Of a stretch of DNA of 64,000 nucleotides, positions 23,546 to 36,036 are shown one piece after another. How positions within the stretch are numbered: the stretch's first letter is position 1; every line of letters begins with the position of its first letter. Where the stretch lies: assembly GCA_009823505.1 (NCBI GenBank), contig VZQC01008831.1:318566-382565 (forward strand). The letters run 5' to 3'. Source of the DNA: Rhizomys pruinosus. Lineage: Eukaryota > Chordata > Mammalia > Rodentia > Spalacidae. The notes beneath the pieces are model-generated. The model searched no databases. It was not told the origin of the DNA and saw nothing but the letters and a program-made list of their open reading frames with translations. A program made the translations under genes and the position numbers.

Positions 23546-25425
23546 AATTAAAACAGTTTTTAAAGATCAAGGCAAAGGTAATCCTACCTTGGGGAGATGT
23601 GTCACTTCCCCTAGGAAGGACCCTCAGGGCCTGGAAAAAACACAGGAACCCAGGTTGTCCCAGCTGTGGCTCAGCCTGGCCTTGTAGGCCCAGAGACAGG
23701 GAGGGACACTGCAGTGCAGAATCACAGAGGGGTTTGGGCCAGGCCCAAGGAGAAAGTACTGGCTTATGTGAGACCAGGGAAGAGGAACTAGTGTGAACAG
23801 GGAAGGAAGGCTCAGAGAGATCCAGGCGTGTAAGTAGGCTGAACAGGAAGGGGCTGGAGAGAGCAGGAAATAGCATGTTTGGGAGGAGGGGTAGGGTCAG
23901 ATCAGGACAGGTCTTGAATCCCAGGTGAGGAATTGCATTGGAAGACAAAGGGATGTAAGGGCGGAGGTGATAAGCTCCCAGTCAATAATCATGAGACTTG
24001 GCCAGTTACCCAGTGGTATGAAGGGTGAGTTTGAGAAAGTGAGACTGCAGGAAGCCATCTCAAGGCTCAAGTGAGGAACTGTGGAGACGTGAACTTGGTC
24101 TCCAGCAGTGGAATAGGAGAAGGGCTCTGGGTGTTGCCATGGGGAGTGAGAATGAGAGAAGGAAATGAGTGACAGCTCTGGCTCAGGTATTGTGCTGAGG
24201 AGCTGAGTGCCATTCGGGTGTGGAGAATTCTGGTGTATTCCATATGAGCCATAGGGGCTTGATAAAACCTTGAAGGACCAGGGAGAGTTAGCCAGCATGG
24301 TAAGTACAAGCTTGGGGCTGACGTCTCTGAGAGTACTCTGGGCTGAGATGACTGGGAGGTGCCCATTTAAGAGTGGTGGCTGTGAAGAAGTTTCTGCCAA
24401 AGTTTGTGGAGGGGAGTTCCTGAGGTGCCCCACAATCTGTTAGGTAGGTCTAAGAGAAGCTACCCTAGTGAGAAACTGAGGAAAAATGGCCAGAAAGAGG
24501 CAAGTAATTTCCCTAGAGTTCAGGAAAGAAGGACATGGCCAATATGATGCCCCCAGTGGGTCGAGATCATTTGCTACAACCTCAGGTATGGTCTGTAAGT
24601 CCTTCCTCCTTTGAATGGCCACCTCACAGTCATGGGAACCCACATTCCAAAGGCTATGGCAAGTGACAGCTCAGGCAGTCTCTTCCCCAGGATCTCTGTA
24701 GGCGCCCAGGCAGCCCACTACCTCATCCTACTTCCATTCTGCTGGTTTTTTCCAAGTGCCACCCTGTTTGAGCAGTTTTGACTCCAGTTCCTGTTCTCTT
24801 GCATCACTGTCTTCCCACAGGGACTGGTCAGGCTTCACTTCCCTCATGTCACTAAAATTCCTTCCGGGAATCTTCCCACTCCTCCCTTGGGCCCTACAAC
24901 AGACAATTTCACCAACGTGCAGTCCAGGAAATCAGGGAATTTCTTGTGCTTCCTTACAGAGCAATGGGTGAGGTTTACTTACAGGAATGTGGATGCTCCC
25001 TCCTGAAGCCACACGGAAAAGTTTTCATCCAAGCATGGATATGGCCTCCCCATAGCTGCACAAAATGGCGAGAGGGCCCTCCATTCTGCTTCCTCAGTTT
25101 ATATCCCTTTAGTCCCTCCCTCTCATGCAACTAGGGCTGACTGGTTGGTTGGGAGGTGTGGCTGACTCTCCCTCCCCTCCTATCCTGTGGAACATAACAG
25201 TCAATAAGGTTAGCTGTGATCCTAGGCAAGCAGGTACAACCAAGTGTGGGAAGAAGGCATCTACAATACCTCAGCACAGGTAAGATAAGGCCATGAATAT
25301 AACAGTCTTACTGAGGTTACAGAGTCTTGCTGAGGGCCATGAAGCCGCAGAAAGGGGATACCACTGTGACCGCCATTCCTGTTAGAGACCATATGCCTGC
25401 CCCCTCTTGTAAGAAGTTCCCAGGG
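23546..25425. other. GC-richer unassigned stretch; possible MaLR-type LTR at about 24900-25130
   Basis: No exon supported. Minus-strand open frames of 192 and 178 codons (23370-24433) have no family similarity and overlap a CA repeat. TTTACTTACAGGAATGTGG near 24975 recalls rodent ORR1/MT-type ERVL-MaLR LTRs, but I could not define ends. Confidence 0.4.
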
Positions 25426-25430
25426 GCTGG

Positions 25431-25672
25431 AGAGATAGCCTAGCGGTTAAGAGCACTGACGCTCTTGCAGAGGACCCGGGTTCGATCCCCAGCACCCACA
25501 TGGCGGCTGAGAACCGTCTGTAACTCCAATTCCAGGAGAACTCCAGTTCCAGGGGAATCCGAGACCCTCTTCTGACCTCCGCGGCATTGCACGACACGGG
25601 TGCACAGACCTGCATGCAGACAATACATTCATACACATACAAAAATAAATAATAATAAAAAAAAATTTTAAA
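25431..25672 (+). repeat. B2 SINE, subfamily with internal duplication
   Basis: Well-preserved B2 (GGGCTGGAGAGATAGCC head, TTCGATCCCCAGCACCC B-box) with the doubled CCAGTTCCAGGGG module and an A-rich tail. Confidence 0.93.
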
Positions 25673-25689
25673 AAAAGAAAAGTCAGCTG

Positions 25690-27079
25690 TAATTCTGATG
25701 GATTTTTCCTTTGTATGTAACTTTTTTCTTTTTCAGCTTTCTGTATTCTCTCTTCATTCTGTCCATTTAGTGTTTTTATTATATATGGAATGGGAAGTTT
25801 CTTTTCTAGTCCTGTTTACTTGGTGTTCTTTGAGTTTCTTGTACTTGTATGGGGATGCTCTTAATTTGGGGAAATCTTTTTTCTACAATCCTTTTGAAGA
25901 TCTGGTCAATACCATTATCTTTTGATTCTTTTGCTTCCTCTACATGTCTGTAAAATTTGGTCTCTTCATGACATCTCATTTCCTGCGTTTTAATTTTTTT
26001 TTCTTTTTCCATAATCTTTGCTTGAGCAGCCCAGATCTTCAACTTTATCATCCAGACTTGTTATTCTGTTTTTCACTGCATTCTTTATGTTGCTGAGGCT
26101 TTCTCGAGTTGGTTTATTGTGCCTCTTCTTCATTTTGGCCTGACCTTTCTTCAATAACTTTCTTTTTGTGAATTCAGTCAGAAGTGTACCCTATCTTCTT
26201 TCAGTTCTTTCATTTATGTGTTTGTGTGCTCTTTAAATTTGTTCAATTCTTTGATCATTTTCATGAGTATTTTAAATTCTCTGTCCTATTTAACTTCCTC
26301 CACCTTGCAGGGGCAAGGGAAGATTCTCATCATAGAACTCTTCTATAGGATGGGTAGTGTTTTCTGGAGAAATATTTGGGTTTTTCATATTATTCCACAT
26401 GTTTTGTGAATTCCTTGTTTGTGATTCTGTTATCAAGCTAAGTCTTGGTTGAATTTAAGTCTTTTTTGTTCATCTTTTTGATGTGTCTTATTGTTTTCTT
26501 ACTAGGTATGAAACAGTTGGTCTAGGCTTCAATTTCTCTCTTGATTTTATATTGGATGTTATGGATTTCTCTAGTGCAGCTACTCAGGTGCTCAGGTGCT
26601 CCTGCAAAGACCCAGATCAGTCACCAATCAGATATTCTCAGACTGCCTTCTAAGGTCTAGGCCCCTACTATCAGCAGGCACAACACAATTTGGGAGGCTC
26701 ACACTGGAGATTGGATTCATGTGCTTTCTGGCAGTCTGCAAAGGTCTGTGCCCTCAGCAGGACAGAGAAGTCAAGTGCTGCAGCAGTAGGAGGGGCTTCA
26801 GATGGCTGCAAAGTAGGGGGCTATGCACATTGTGCAATTTGGTAAGCTTACCACCACATTGAAGTGAGATTCAGTATTCAGACAGGCTGAAGATATGGTT
26901 TGCACATACCTCATAGAGACTTTTTGCATCTGTGTTCATCAAGGATATTTTCCTGTAGTTAACATTTTGGGTTCTGTCTTTCTGTCATGTTATAATGTTC
27001 TTTGTGATAAATATGCAACCTGGCATTTATATTGTCCATCATGGGCACTAAATTGGGACTACAGGAAAAAGGCCATTCA
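25690..27079 (-). mobile_element. Probable degraded LINE-derived sequence
   Basis: T-rich on +. The minus strand has lysine/glutamate-rich open segments (25806-26051, residues such as KIMEKEKKIKTQEMRCHEE) resembling a LINE 5'/ORF1-type coiled coil. No boundaries or conserved domain could be set. Confidence 0.35.
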
Positions 27080-27290
27080 TTTNTTTTTTAGCTATAAGTG
27101 ATAATCCATGAGTATAAGCATCCTTCGTGCAAAACCAATCTATAGACTGTTGTGCCCAAACCCCCACAGTCCCACCATTCAGTGGAGGTTGACAGGTTGT
27201 TTGTTCAATCAAGTTGATCAAATGAGTGTCCAGACTACATCGCTGTAGTTTCACCGTTCACCCCAATCGCAGCCTTTACGACAGAGTTTC
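27080..27290 (-). mobile_element. Truncated L1-tailed retroposon copy (contains N at 27083)
   Basis: The segment ATTCAGTGGAGGTTGACAGG ... TCAATCAAGTTGATCAAATG ... CACCCCAATCGCAGCC recurs at 62740-62850 and, inverted, at 52230-52440. Here it reads on the minus strand and stops at TAGCTAAAAAAN, lacking the G-rich 3' end. Confidence 0.8.
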
Positions 27291-27299
27291 TCACTGGGA

Positions 27300-27680
27300 C
27301 TTAGGACTTGCTGATTAGGCCACACTGGCTAATTAGTGAGTTCCAGGATCCACCTGTCTCTACCTCCCAGCCCTTAAATTATAGATGTACACCACCATAT
27401 CCTGTGTTTTACTTGGGTGCTGGGGGTGAAACTCAGTCCTCATGCTTACACAGCAAGGACTTTACTAATGGCACCTCCTCCCAGCCCTTTGACTTTAATT
27501 TTATTAAAAAAACATTTCTTTACTGGGAGCACAGGGGTGAGTGTGATAGTATGTACCACAACACACGTTATGGGTGCATGTGTGGAGGTCAGAGGAAAAC
27601 TTGTGGGACTTGGTTCTCTCCTCCACCACGTGGGTTCCAGGGATTGATTCAAGGTCATCATCGGGCTTGGCACAAGTCTT
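27300..27680 (-). repeat. B4/B3-like SINE fragments
   Basis: 27300-27490 reads antisense as a B4 (GGGTGCTGGGGGTGAAACTC head part). 27510-27680 reads as a B3 (GTGGGTTCCAGGGATTG). Both diverged. Confidence 0.6.
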
Positions 27681-28152
27681 ATCTTGTTTGCAATCTCCTC
27701 TTTTAAGGTTAAGCTTACAGGGCAAAACCAGTGCAGGGTTGATGGCACTAAGGCAGCATGCTAAGGAGAGGAAGCTGTGTGAGATGGGGAGACAGTGAGG
27801 CTTGCTGCTACTCAGAAGGCCTTGCTTTCCCTGTCCTTTATGGGAGACAACCACGTGCAGGGATCTCACTGAGGAACCAGCTTTGTTCCCAGGGCAGGGA
27901 CAGCCTCTAGGGGGGCTCTCTCCATAGGCACGGGCCTGGTTTCTGGGATACAACCCTCCATAGGAAGGGAAGGTTCTCCAAGGCTAAGAATCACCAGTAC
28001 CTTCTCAAGTCTCTGTGGTGTTATTAGAAAGACTGTGAAGTTTTCTGTGGATAGGGGAAGAGAAAGAAAACCTATTCTGGAGCAGCCAGCTTGGAAGGCA
28101 TGGAGAAGAAGAGGAGGTGGAACTCCTGAAATGAGCTGCTTTGAATATTTTT

Positions 28153-28372
28153 AATTATTTTTATTTTGTTTTATGTGTATGACTGTATTGCCTCCATGTA
28201 TGTACATGCACCTATTTCGTGCAATGCTGAGGTCAGAAGAAGGCATTGGATCCTCTGGAACTAGAGTTACAGATGGTTGTTAGCCACCATGTGGGTGCTG
28301 GGAATGGAACCTGGGCCCTCTGTAAGAGCAGCCAGTACTCTTAACCACTGAGCCATCTCTCCATCCCCATGG
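28153..28372 (-). repeat. B2 SINE with TSD
   Basis: Antisense B2 flanked by TTTGAATATTTTT at 28140-28152 and 28373-28385. Confidence 0.93.
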
Positions 28373-28404
28373 TTTGAATATTTTTCAAAATGTAGATACT
28401 TTTT

Positions 28405-28643
28405 TTTTTAATTTTATTCATTTCTGTATGTATATGAATGTACTGTCTACATGCAGGTCTGTGCACCCGTGTCGTGCAATGCCGCGGAGGTCAGAAGAGG
28501 GTGTCGGTTTCCCCTGGAAGTGGAGTTCTCCTGGAATTGGAGTTTCAGACAGTTCTCGGCCGCCATGTGGGTGCTGGGGATCGAACCCGGGTCCTCTGTA
28601 AGAGCAGTCAGCGCTCTTAACTGCTAGGCCATCTCTCTAGCCC
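28405..28643 (-). repeat. B2 SINE, subfamily with internal duplication, with TSD
   Basis: Antisense B2 with doubled central module, flanked by TGTAGATACTTTTT at 28391-28404 and 28644-28657. It inserted about 20 bp from the previous B2. Confidence 0.95.
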
Positions 28644-28797
28644 TGTAGATACTTTTTAAACTGTGAAGGGCCTTGAAAGAAGAGAGCAAGGTTCCTTGTA
28701 TGTGCAATTTCACAGGGTGACCAGTAGGGGAAGCAGTTTGAGCTTGATGCTAAGGCAGGTCTCCCTCAGGTATCTCCTGTGCCGTCAAGTTAGGTGA

Positions 28798-28950
28798 GCA
28801 GGGGGCATGGTAGCACAGGCTGTAGTCCTGTAATGTGGGAGGCTGAGGCCGAAAGATGTCCATGACTTTGAAGTCAGTCTGAACTACATAGTGAGTTCCA
28901 AACCAGCCTGGATTTCAGATTTAGACCTTGTCTCAAATAAAAATAAAAAG
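28798..28950 (+). repeat. B1/B4-like SINE (diverged)
   Basis: GGGGGCATGGTAGCACAGGC through ACTACATAGTGAGTTCC to CCTTGTCTCAAATAAA. Confidence 0.75.
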
Positions 28951-29290
28951 TTAGAATCATCAGGTCGTCACTATTAGCTTGAAAGAATAACAACCAATGT
29001 AGAACTCCAAACTGGTCCACATGCCCTATGGGTGTACATTCTGGTAAGAGAAATAGCATGTGTTAAAGACAGCCTACCAAAGCTTTCAGAGAAGAGGTAA
29101 TCATGGTAGGTTCTGAAGAAAGTCAAGGCCAGGTTCTATTCTTCCTGGAATTACCCATAGCAATGTGTGGGGCAACACCAGTAAGCTTTTTGCCCTGAGC
29201 TACTTTGCTTGCAAAGCTGTGGTAAGGTCACCTTTGACAGGTCGACCCAATACCATTGGGGTCTCAGGCATGATGGTTAAAAGAGGGACC

Positions 29291-29499
29291 TTAGGGGCAG
29301 GAGAGATGACTCACTTAGGAGGACTTGAGTTTGATTGCCAGAATTCATATAAAAAAATGGGCCTGATGGGCCAGCATATAAACCTAGCAGAAACAGGCAT
29401 ATCTCTGAGGTTCACTATCCAGTTAGCCTAGCACACTTGATGAGTTCCAGGACTGTGAGCCACACTGTGGAAAGATAGAGAGGAAAAGAGGAAGGGGAG

Positions 29500-29500
<1 letters not shown>
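29291..29500 (+). repeat. B3-like SINE running into a GA tract
   Basis: GGGGCAGGAGAGATGACTC head. The body is diverged, and the 3' part merges into AGAGAGGAAAAGAGG. Confidence 0.6.
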
Positions 29501-29620
<120 letters not shown>

Positions 29621-29852
29621 AGGGCTGGAGAGTTGGCCCAGCTGTTAGGACCACTGGCAGCTCTTGCAGAGGACCTGGGTTTGAATACCAGCACCCACAT
29701 GGGGGCTAACAACATCCATAACTCCAGTTTCAGATGATCTGATACAGTCTTCTGTCCTCCGTGGACATTGCACCACATGGGTGCACTTATACACATGCGG
29801 GCATAACACTCATACGCATAAAATAAAAAATATATTTTTTTAAAAAAACAAA
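29621..29852 (+). repeat. B2 SINE
   Basis: GGGCTGGAGAGTTGGCC head, GGTTTGAATACCAGCACC B-box, CATACGCATAAAATAAA tail. Confidence 0.9.
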
Positions 29853-30353
29853 GTCCCCCCCAAAAAATACCCAGGTGGAAGGCACTAAAAGAATGACACC
29901 CCCAGTTTATTCTCTTGTTACAGAGTTTTTAAAGAATACCAGGAAAGATCACCAGACCCCAATCAAGTGTTAATCAGCTAAATTTATTACAGCTGCAGCC
30001 AGGCACGCAGTTTTTGTTCAGATTGATTGAAAGCTGCAGTGGCGAGTGAGTGGTGGTGATGATAGGGGGGGGTCCTATTAAAGGGGAGGCCAACAAGGCA
30101 AATCTGCCTTGCACTTTTGGCCCACTTAGAAAATGTCAGGGTGCCTTTAAGCAAGATAAGCAAGTTACTGAAGCCAAAAATCCAGCAGTTAGTTATGTCT
30201 GTGTTTCAAAGTTGGACATGCAGCTGGTCAGTAGTAAGGAAAGGGGAGGAGATCTGGGCTGCCTGGAATCCACTGTGCAGCCTTGAGGTAAGAGTGAAGG
30301 TTTCTCTATTTAAAATGGAGTATCTCTGATCATTACACTCTGGCCTCTGCATG

Positions 30354-30354
<1 letters not shown>

Positions 30355-30388
<34 letters not shown>

Positions 30389-30430
30389 ATGCATGTGTGC
30401 ACACACATGAACACACACACACACACACAA
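30355..30430 (+). repeat. (CA)n microsatellite, interrupted
   Basis: Two CA tracts separated by TCATGCATGTGTG. Confidence 0.93.
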
Positions 30431-30703
30431 AAAGTACATAAGTGAATAAGGACCCAAGAAAGCCCCTGAGTTCTCTTCAGGCACTAGACCACTAGCATGC
30501 TATATGGTTTGTGTAGACCATGGCAGCTTGGTTTTCCTTGCCCCCCTCCCCCAGGGTTCTCACTCCTATAGACAGGTGGGGTCCTAGGAATGTATCCTGT
30601 ATCCCACGAATTCCATACTGGGCCCAGAAATGCAGTTCTTCCTCTGAGAGAATGCACCTGCCCATTTCGGTTATGATTCTCCCTCCTGTCACTTTCTGCC
30701 TAG

Positions 30704-30875
30704 TTCGTTTTCCTCACCTATGTGCTGGGAGTGGCCTGGCTGGGTGTGTTTGGCTTCTCTGCAGTGCCCGTGTTTATGTTCTACAACATATGGTCAACTT
30801 GTGAAGTCATCAAGTCACCACAGACCAACGGGACCTCGGGTGTGGACCAGATCTGCGTGGATGTCCGGCAATATG
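30704..30875 (+). CDS. GPM6B: GPM6B exon 4
   Basis: This 172-bp exon has acceptor CTGCCTAG (ending 30703) and donor GTACTT (from 30876). It starts in phase 0 and ends in phase 1. It encodes TM3 (FVFLTYVLGVAWLGVFGFSA) and the start of the large second extracellular loop, with TC and IC cysteines that form disulfides in this family and an NGT sequon within QTNGTSG. The wording (IWSTCEVIKSPQ, ICVDVRQYG) is M6-B-like. No disruption seen. Confidence 0.98.
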
Positions 30876-31138
30876 GTACTTTCATTCTCATCCCATTGCT
30901 TCTATATTCGCTTGTGGACATGTCTGGGTTGTAATTAGCACAAGGCCTCTTCTTAATTATCATCACCTGTTTCTTGTCTTGCAGGAACAGCTCATACTCT
31001 TCCCCTTGGTTTTCTGAATGCAAGCATCCTTGGGTCTTTATACTTGCTAGAGGATGTTATTCGAGATAAAAATATATTTTTCCAGTTTGGTATATAGTAA
31101 AATAAAGAAGTATTTTATAATTCAAAACTACTTAATGC

Positions 31139-31244
31139 AGTTGTACATTCATACACATACAGAAATAAATAAAATTAATAAAAATAAAAAATAAAAAGAC
31201 TTCTGGATACACACTATGAATATATATATATATATATATATATT
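31139..31244 (+). repeat. B2 3' tail remnant and (AT)n tract
   Basis: CATTCATACACATACAGAAA with an A-rich tail matches only the end of a B2. An (AT)n tract follows at 31218-31244. Confidence 0.7.
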
Positions 31245-31299
31245 TAAATTTTCTTTTCAGTTTGTTTTCTCCCGTATTTTTTAAATTTTTAAAAAATTT

Positions 31300-31402
31300 T
31301 TTGTCTCACTCTGTAGTCCAAACTGGCAAGCCTTGAACTCACAATCTTGCTTTAACCTCCTGAGTGCTGGGATCACAGGTGTGTGCTCCCATGTCCAGCT
31401 TT
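31300..31402 (-). repeat. B1 SINE (diverged)
   Basis: Antisense B1 body: CTCTGTAGTCCAAACTGGC ... CTCCTGAGTGCTGGGATC. Confidence 0.75.
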
Positions 31403-31999
31403 CAGTTTGAAACTGACTTTTCAGCTAAAACTTTGCACACACAGTTCATTTGCACACCAGGTTCTTTAAAGCGAGTCTTTTAAAAATGACCAACTGCTCT
31501 GCTCCAACTGAAAAACTGAACATAAAATGCAGATGTATTTCAAAGTTGTCAGGATGGATTCTGGGAGAGTTGTCTTCAGCTGTCAGAAATTGGCTCAAAC
31601 ATTTTTCCTAATGAATGGGATCCTCACAACAGGGTTCCTGTGACAAGCCACAGAAGGAGCCATTGAGTCCTCCTGTCAATTAATTTGGAACTTCCTTGCT
31701 GAGGGAAGACTGTATCCTAAAGAGGGAGTATAATTACTGCTTTAAGCTAGGATAGTAGGAAGTCTGTTCTGGTCAGAGAAAGTGAGGAAGGAAAAGAGCT
31801 TTCCGTGAGGACCGAAGGAGGAATACCTGTCCTTCGAGAGTTCTGAATGGGTGGACACAAGGAAGTCATTTTTTTGTAGTTTGATTTTTCACATGGGTTA
31901 TTCTCAACATTTTATAAGCATAGTATGAAACCCACCTCAAGCTGCCCTACCAGACTGATTTCTTCTCACAAGGGTCCAGTCTTACAATAGATTTAATTT

Positions 32000-32300
32000 T
32001 TAACTTTAATTTTTATTCCCCCTCCAATTTTTATTTTTAATATGTATGTGTTTGAGTGAGTGTGGGTTTCTATACAAGAGGGCAGCACCCTCGGAAGCTA
32101 GAAATGGCCAGTAGATCCCCTAGAGTTACAAGTGGTTGTAAGTGGCCTGACATGGGTGCTGGGACTCAGGTCCTTAAAGTCCTCATAAAGCTGGGCATGG
32201 TGGCAGATATATAGTTGTAGCACTCGGGAAGCTAAGGCAGGAAGATTGCCAGTTCCAGGCCTGCCTGGGCTACACAGCCCAACCTTCAAAATTAAAAGTT
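32000..32300. repeat. Degraded B2 (-) followed by B1 (+)
   Basis: 32040-32165 is an old antisense B2. 32188-32300 is a B1 (AGCTGGGCATGGTGGC ... CCTGCCTGGGCTACACAG). Confidence 0.65.
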
Positions 32301-32654
32301 TTCAAAAAGGAATGTGTAAAAATAATGTCCATGTTCTTTAAAAGAACTGTTTTTGCCACACTAATCATCTTTTTAAATCCTCTATCTTTCTCAGCTAGTT
32401 ATTCTTGAGGTTACGTATTTGATTTGACAACTCCCTATTCTTCCAGGACATATAGATTTACTCTTAGCCCATGTCAGAAATAGGAGGGAGTAAGTACTTA
32501 CAAATGAATATCCTTTCCTCCCCAGAGAAGTGTAAAGTGAGCTGTGCCTAGTATTTAAACATATGGCCATGCATTATGGAGGGAAATAGCATCAGGCCAA
32601 AGGACAATTGTCACTGCAGAGGGGAATCACAAGCTAGAAAGATACCACAAACTG

Positions 32655-32956
32655 TGCACTGAGTTCAAGGCTAACTTGATCTACGTAATGAGTTCAAAAC
32701 CAGCCAGGGCTACATAGTGAGAGCCTGCCTTTAACCAAATAATGGGGCTGGAGAGATGGCTCTGAAGTTCAGAGCACTGGCTGCTCTTGCAGAGGTCATT
32801 TGGTTCCCAGCATCCACATCCACATGGCAGCTAACAAATGTTGATAACTCCAGTTTCAGGGACTCCACACCCTCTTCTGGCCTCTCCAGGCACTGCATGA
32901 CCAGAGTGCACTTACATGCATGCAGGCAAAACATACACACACACACACACACACAC
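32655..32956 (+). repeat. B1/B4 3' part followed by B2 with (CA)n
   Basis: 32655-32742 is a B1-type 3' half (AAAACCAGCCAGGGCTACATAG). 32744-32956 is a B2 (GGGGCTGGAGAGATGGCTC) ending in CA repeats. An AT-rich tract (32970-33030) follows. Confidence 0.85.
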
Positions 32957-33251
32957 CACCTATTATAACCTAAATATATATATATCTATATATATATATC
33001 TAATATATTATAATATAATATATATTATATGAATCTAATGCTTACAAATATCAAACTCCACTGAACAAAGCACAATCTGAAGAAGAAAAAAGACCCTCTG
33101 TTGAAATCTCACACGAACTAGCTGACTTTTCTCTTGCCCTGTTTCCCAAATAAAGCTTATTCTTTATTCCCCAATGCCTATTCTGCAGACATATTGCAAT
33201 TGTTGAAGATGAACATAACTTATGGTTATAACTGCTATCTAAGAACATGAG

Positions 33252-33345
33252 GCAGGCTGGGGTTGCACCAAAGAAGAACTTACCTTGTGCAAAGCCCTTG
33301 AGTTCAATTCCCAGAATCAGAACAACAAGAACCAACTTAAACTAA
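33252..33345 (+). repeat. ID/B4-head-like SINE fragment
   Basis: AAGCCCTTGAGTTCAATTCC resembles the ID/B4 B-box segment, close upstream of exon 5. Confidence 0.45.
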
Positions 33346-33402
33346 CCCCAAACCACCAGGCCTGTAGTTTTCATTTACGCTCTATTGGGATTCACTTTGC
33401 AG

Positions 33403-33476
33403 GTATCATTCCTTGGAATGCTTTCCCAGGAAAAATCTGTGGCTCTGCTTTAGAGAACATCTGCAACACAAATGAG
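33403..33476 (+). CDS. GPM6B: GPM6B exon 5
   Basis: This 74-bp exon lies between acceptor TTTGCAG (ending 33402) and donor GTAAAC (from 33477). It starts in phase 1 and ends in phase 0. It encodes the middle of the second extracellular loop (IIPWNAFPGKICGSALENIC, then NTNE). Two cysteines match the conserved disulfide pattern of PLP-family loops. Length and phase match the family. Confidence 0.97.
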
Positions 33477-34406
33477 GTAAACGCATCACAGTTCCAAGGG
33501 CTCACATGTATGATGGCTCAGGCTGAGAAAAACAGGTTCTTGCTGGAAAGAAAGCAAGAGAGATAGCCAAAGTGCTACGAAAAGAAGCTCTTTCATGTAG
33601 GCTGTTGAATTCTATATGACCATCACTACTGATTTTTCTACCTACAAAAAATGGCCATTTCATATGGTCCAGCCTGTTCAGTGAGGATCCTTAAGGCCAC
33701 ATGAGCTTTTCCTCTGCAACAATGTAATTTTCCAAACCTACAAATCATAGAAACAATTTCTTTCTCTCCCCTTTGGGAATTTGTGCAAACTAGACAAAAA
33801 GTCCCTTAAATTTGTGAATGTCAAATTGCTTTTAGCAAGAGACCAGAGCTAATCATTTCTATTTCCAAATCAGTTAGTGTTGCCTTTCTTTTTCATCTTT
33901 AATTGGAAAGATACCATAACACTTTGATTTAAACTATCTAAGCACGAGAATATTCTTCAGCTGTGGGCTTACAGATGTTTATGAAACAAGAGTCTTCAAT
34001 GCACTGGTGGGACATGGCATATTTAAGGAAACACTGATGTGTTTTTGGAAAGCACTGAGTTATAGAAATAATTTACCTCTACCCCATTTGGCTTGTCAAT
34101 TTATATAACCATAACATGGATTGTTGGCTCAGAGCAGAGCCTCTTCACCTTGACTGCACACCACGGCCATCAGGACTACAGTGTGGAGATGGCTGAGACC
34201 AGGGCTTTTGGTGTTCAGATGTGATTAGTTTGGGGTGCAGACCGGGCATCAGAAAGTTTGGAAGCTACTGCTGGGGCTCTAAGGGAACAGAGGCTTGTGC
34301 CCAGGCTGGCAAGGAATAGCTGCTAAGGGGGATGAAGCAGCATCCCAGAACACAGGAACCCATTTGACTCCACTCAAAACGTTCATGGTGCCATGTTCTT
34401 TCCTAG
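33477..34406. other. GPM6B intron 5, no repeat recognised
   Basis: Nothing supportable beyond AT-rich intronic sequence. Confidence 0.5.
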
Positions 34407-34472
34407 TTCTACATGTCATACCACCTGTTCATTGTGGCCTGTGCTGGAGCTGGTGCCACCGTGATTGCCCTG
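34407..34472 (+). CDS. GPM6B: GPM6B exon 6 (TM4)
   Basis: This 66-bp exon has acceptor TTTCCTAG and donor GTGAGT and is in phase 0 at both ends. It encodes FYMSYHLFIVACAGAGATVI and AL, most of the fourth membrane helix. Because it ends in phase 0, it can be joined in frame to either of the two last exons downstream (36037 or 37559), so it is the branch point for the two C termini. Confidence 0.98.
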
Positions 34473-36036
34473 GTGAGTAACTTCCCCAGAACCACCCTGT
34501 GTAGTGCTCCTCCCTGCTCCTTCCTCCAAATGACAGATTTCCCTTTCAGCTCTTACCTTCCGATGAAGCAAAAGATTTGTGTATTCAGCTGTGATTAACC
34601 ATCACCTCTGTAAATTAACCACATGTCTAGTTTTCAGGAAGTACTAGTGACTGCCTTGGCACCGACTGTGCGTGATGCATTGTGGACACTGGGAAGAAGA
34701 GAGGGTAGCACCCCCTGGCGACTGGGCATATTGCCCTTCCGCAGTTAGCCCTTAGTTCCATGACTTCATTCATGGACAGAGGCTCACGTGAGGAACCACC
34801 CATTTCTTTGCAAAGAAGTCTTGACTTCCAAATGGAAAAATGCTTATCTGTATATAGTTGATCTCTTTATATGCAGAATTCATCTTGTATAGTCTATAGC
34901 TAAATTATGAATGAGTGAGTCATTGCCTCTAGGGAAAATACAGAGTGGGGTCATGAGCCTCTGATCACATCATTTCTACCAATGTGTCAGTACATCACAT
35001 CCTTTCATGAGCAAAGACACCTTAGTTAATATATATTGTAAAGACATCTTTGTTAATATAATTGATTAATTACTGATGAATTCATAGCCAACACTATAAT
35101 CTATCATTTACCTATCATCTATACATCATCTATCTATATCGTCTCTCTGTCATCTGTTTATCTATCAATCAATGAATCAATCACTCATGCTTAGTTGAAG
35201 TTTCTCCTACAGCTTTCTTGAGAACTCTCTTACCAAAACAACAAGAATCACAAAAACATGCAAAAGTGGCAGTGAATAGGCCATTTGTTTACGGCACGAG
35301 AGCTGAAAAAAGGTAGCAAAGCATCATCTCAGTCAACCTCAGTTGAGCCCGTGCACTTGATGTGACTTCAATCTTTCTCTGCTTTATGCTTGTCCATACG
35401 CATGGCTGAGAAAGTATCATTTCAAATAAAGGTTAGCAAGTAGACAAATTTGTAACATGCACATAACGAGTATCAACTTATAAGCCAACAGTCTTGCCTG
35501 TGTGTATGTGTGTAATTGGGTAGGTGGGCTTGGTTTATGATTTGTAGACAACAAACTTAAAGTTAGTGAACAAGGAGGGAATCTCAGCTGCCTGAGGACG
35601 AGCCAACAAGTTTTCCTAAGCACGAAGTCATTCTCCCCCATGAAATCACCACGGTGACCTGTCCTCTTGGCTGAGCAACAGGCAGGAAGAGTACTAATTG
35701 CTGCTGAGCAGGCAGTTTGGGAAAGATGAGGAGAAATAAGGCATTGAGCTTCATCGTTCTCCTGCTGCTGACCCAGCTCTGTATCTTGTTATTCCTGAAA
35801 CACATCCAAGTCTTTTTAATAAGCTTACTGAGGGCAGAGCCAAGGACTTACATTGTGTGTGTAGGAGTAGAAAAAGTTTGTGTGCTAGATGTGCAAACCA
35901 TCTGCTTTGATTAGAAGTGGGGAGAAATGCCTTAGACTGAGAGCTGGCACCTGTCCCCATATCTCAGCATAGAAGTGTCGTGACATCAGCCCTCACTGCT
36001 TGTATCTTACTCTCCTGTTTTGTTCTCTTCCACCAG
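34473..36036. other. GPM6B intron 6, no repeat recognised
   Basis: AT-rich, with a short ATCT/TATC-type tract near 35100-35175. No exon supported. Confidence 0.5.

Noticed and set aside
23370..24433. Minus-strand open frames of 192 and 178 codons
   Set aside because: They overlap each other in different frames, and the 192-codon one runs through a CA repeat. They have no recognisable domain, and no splice or start context supports a gene.
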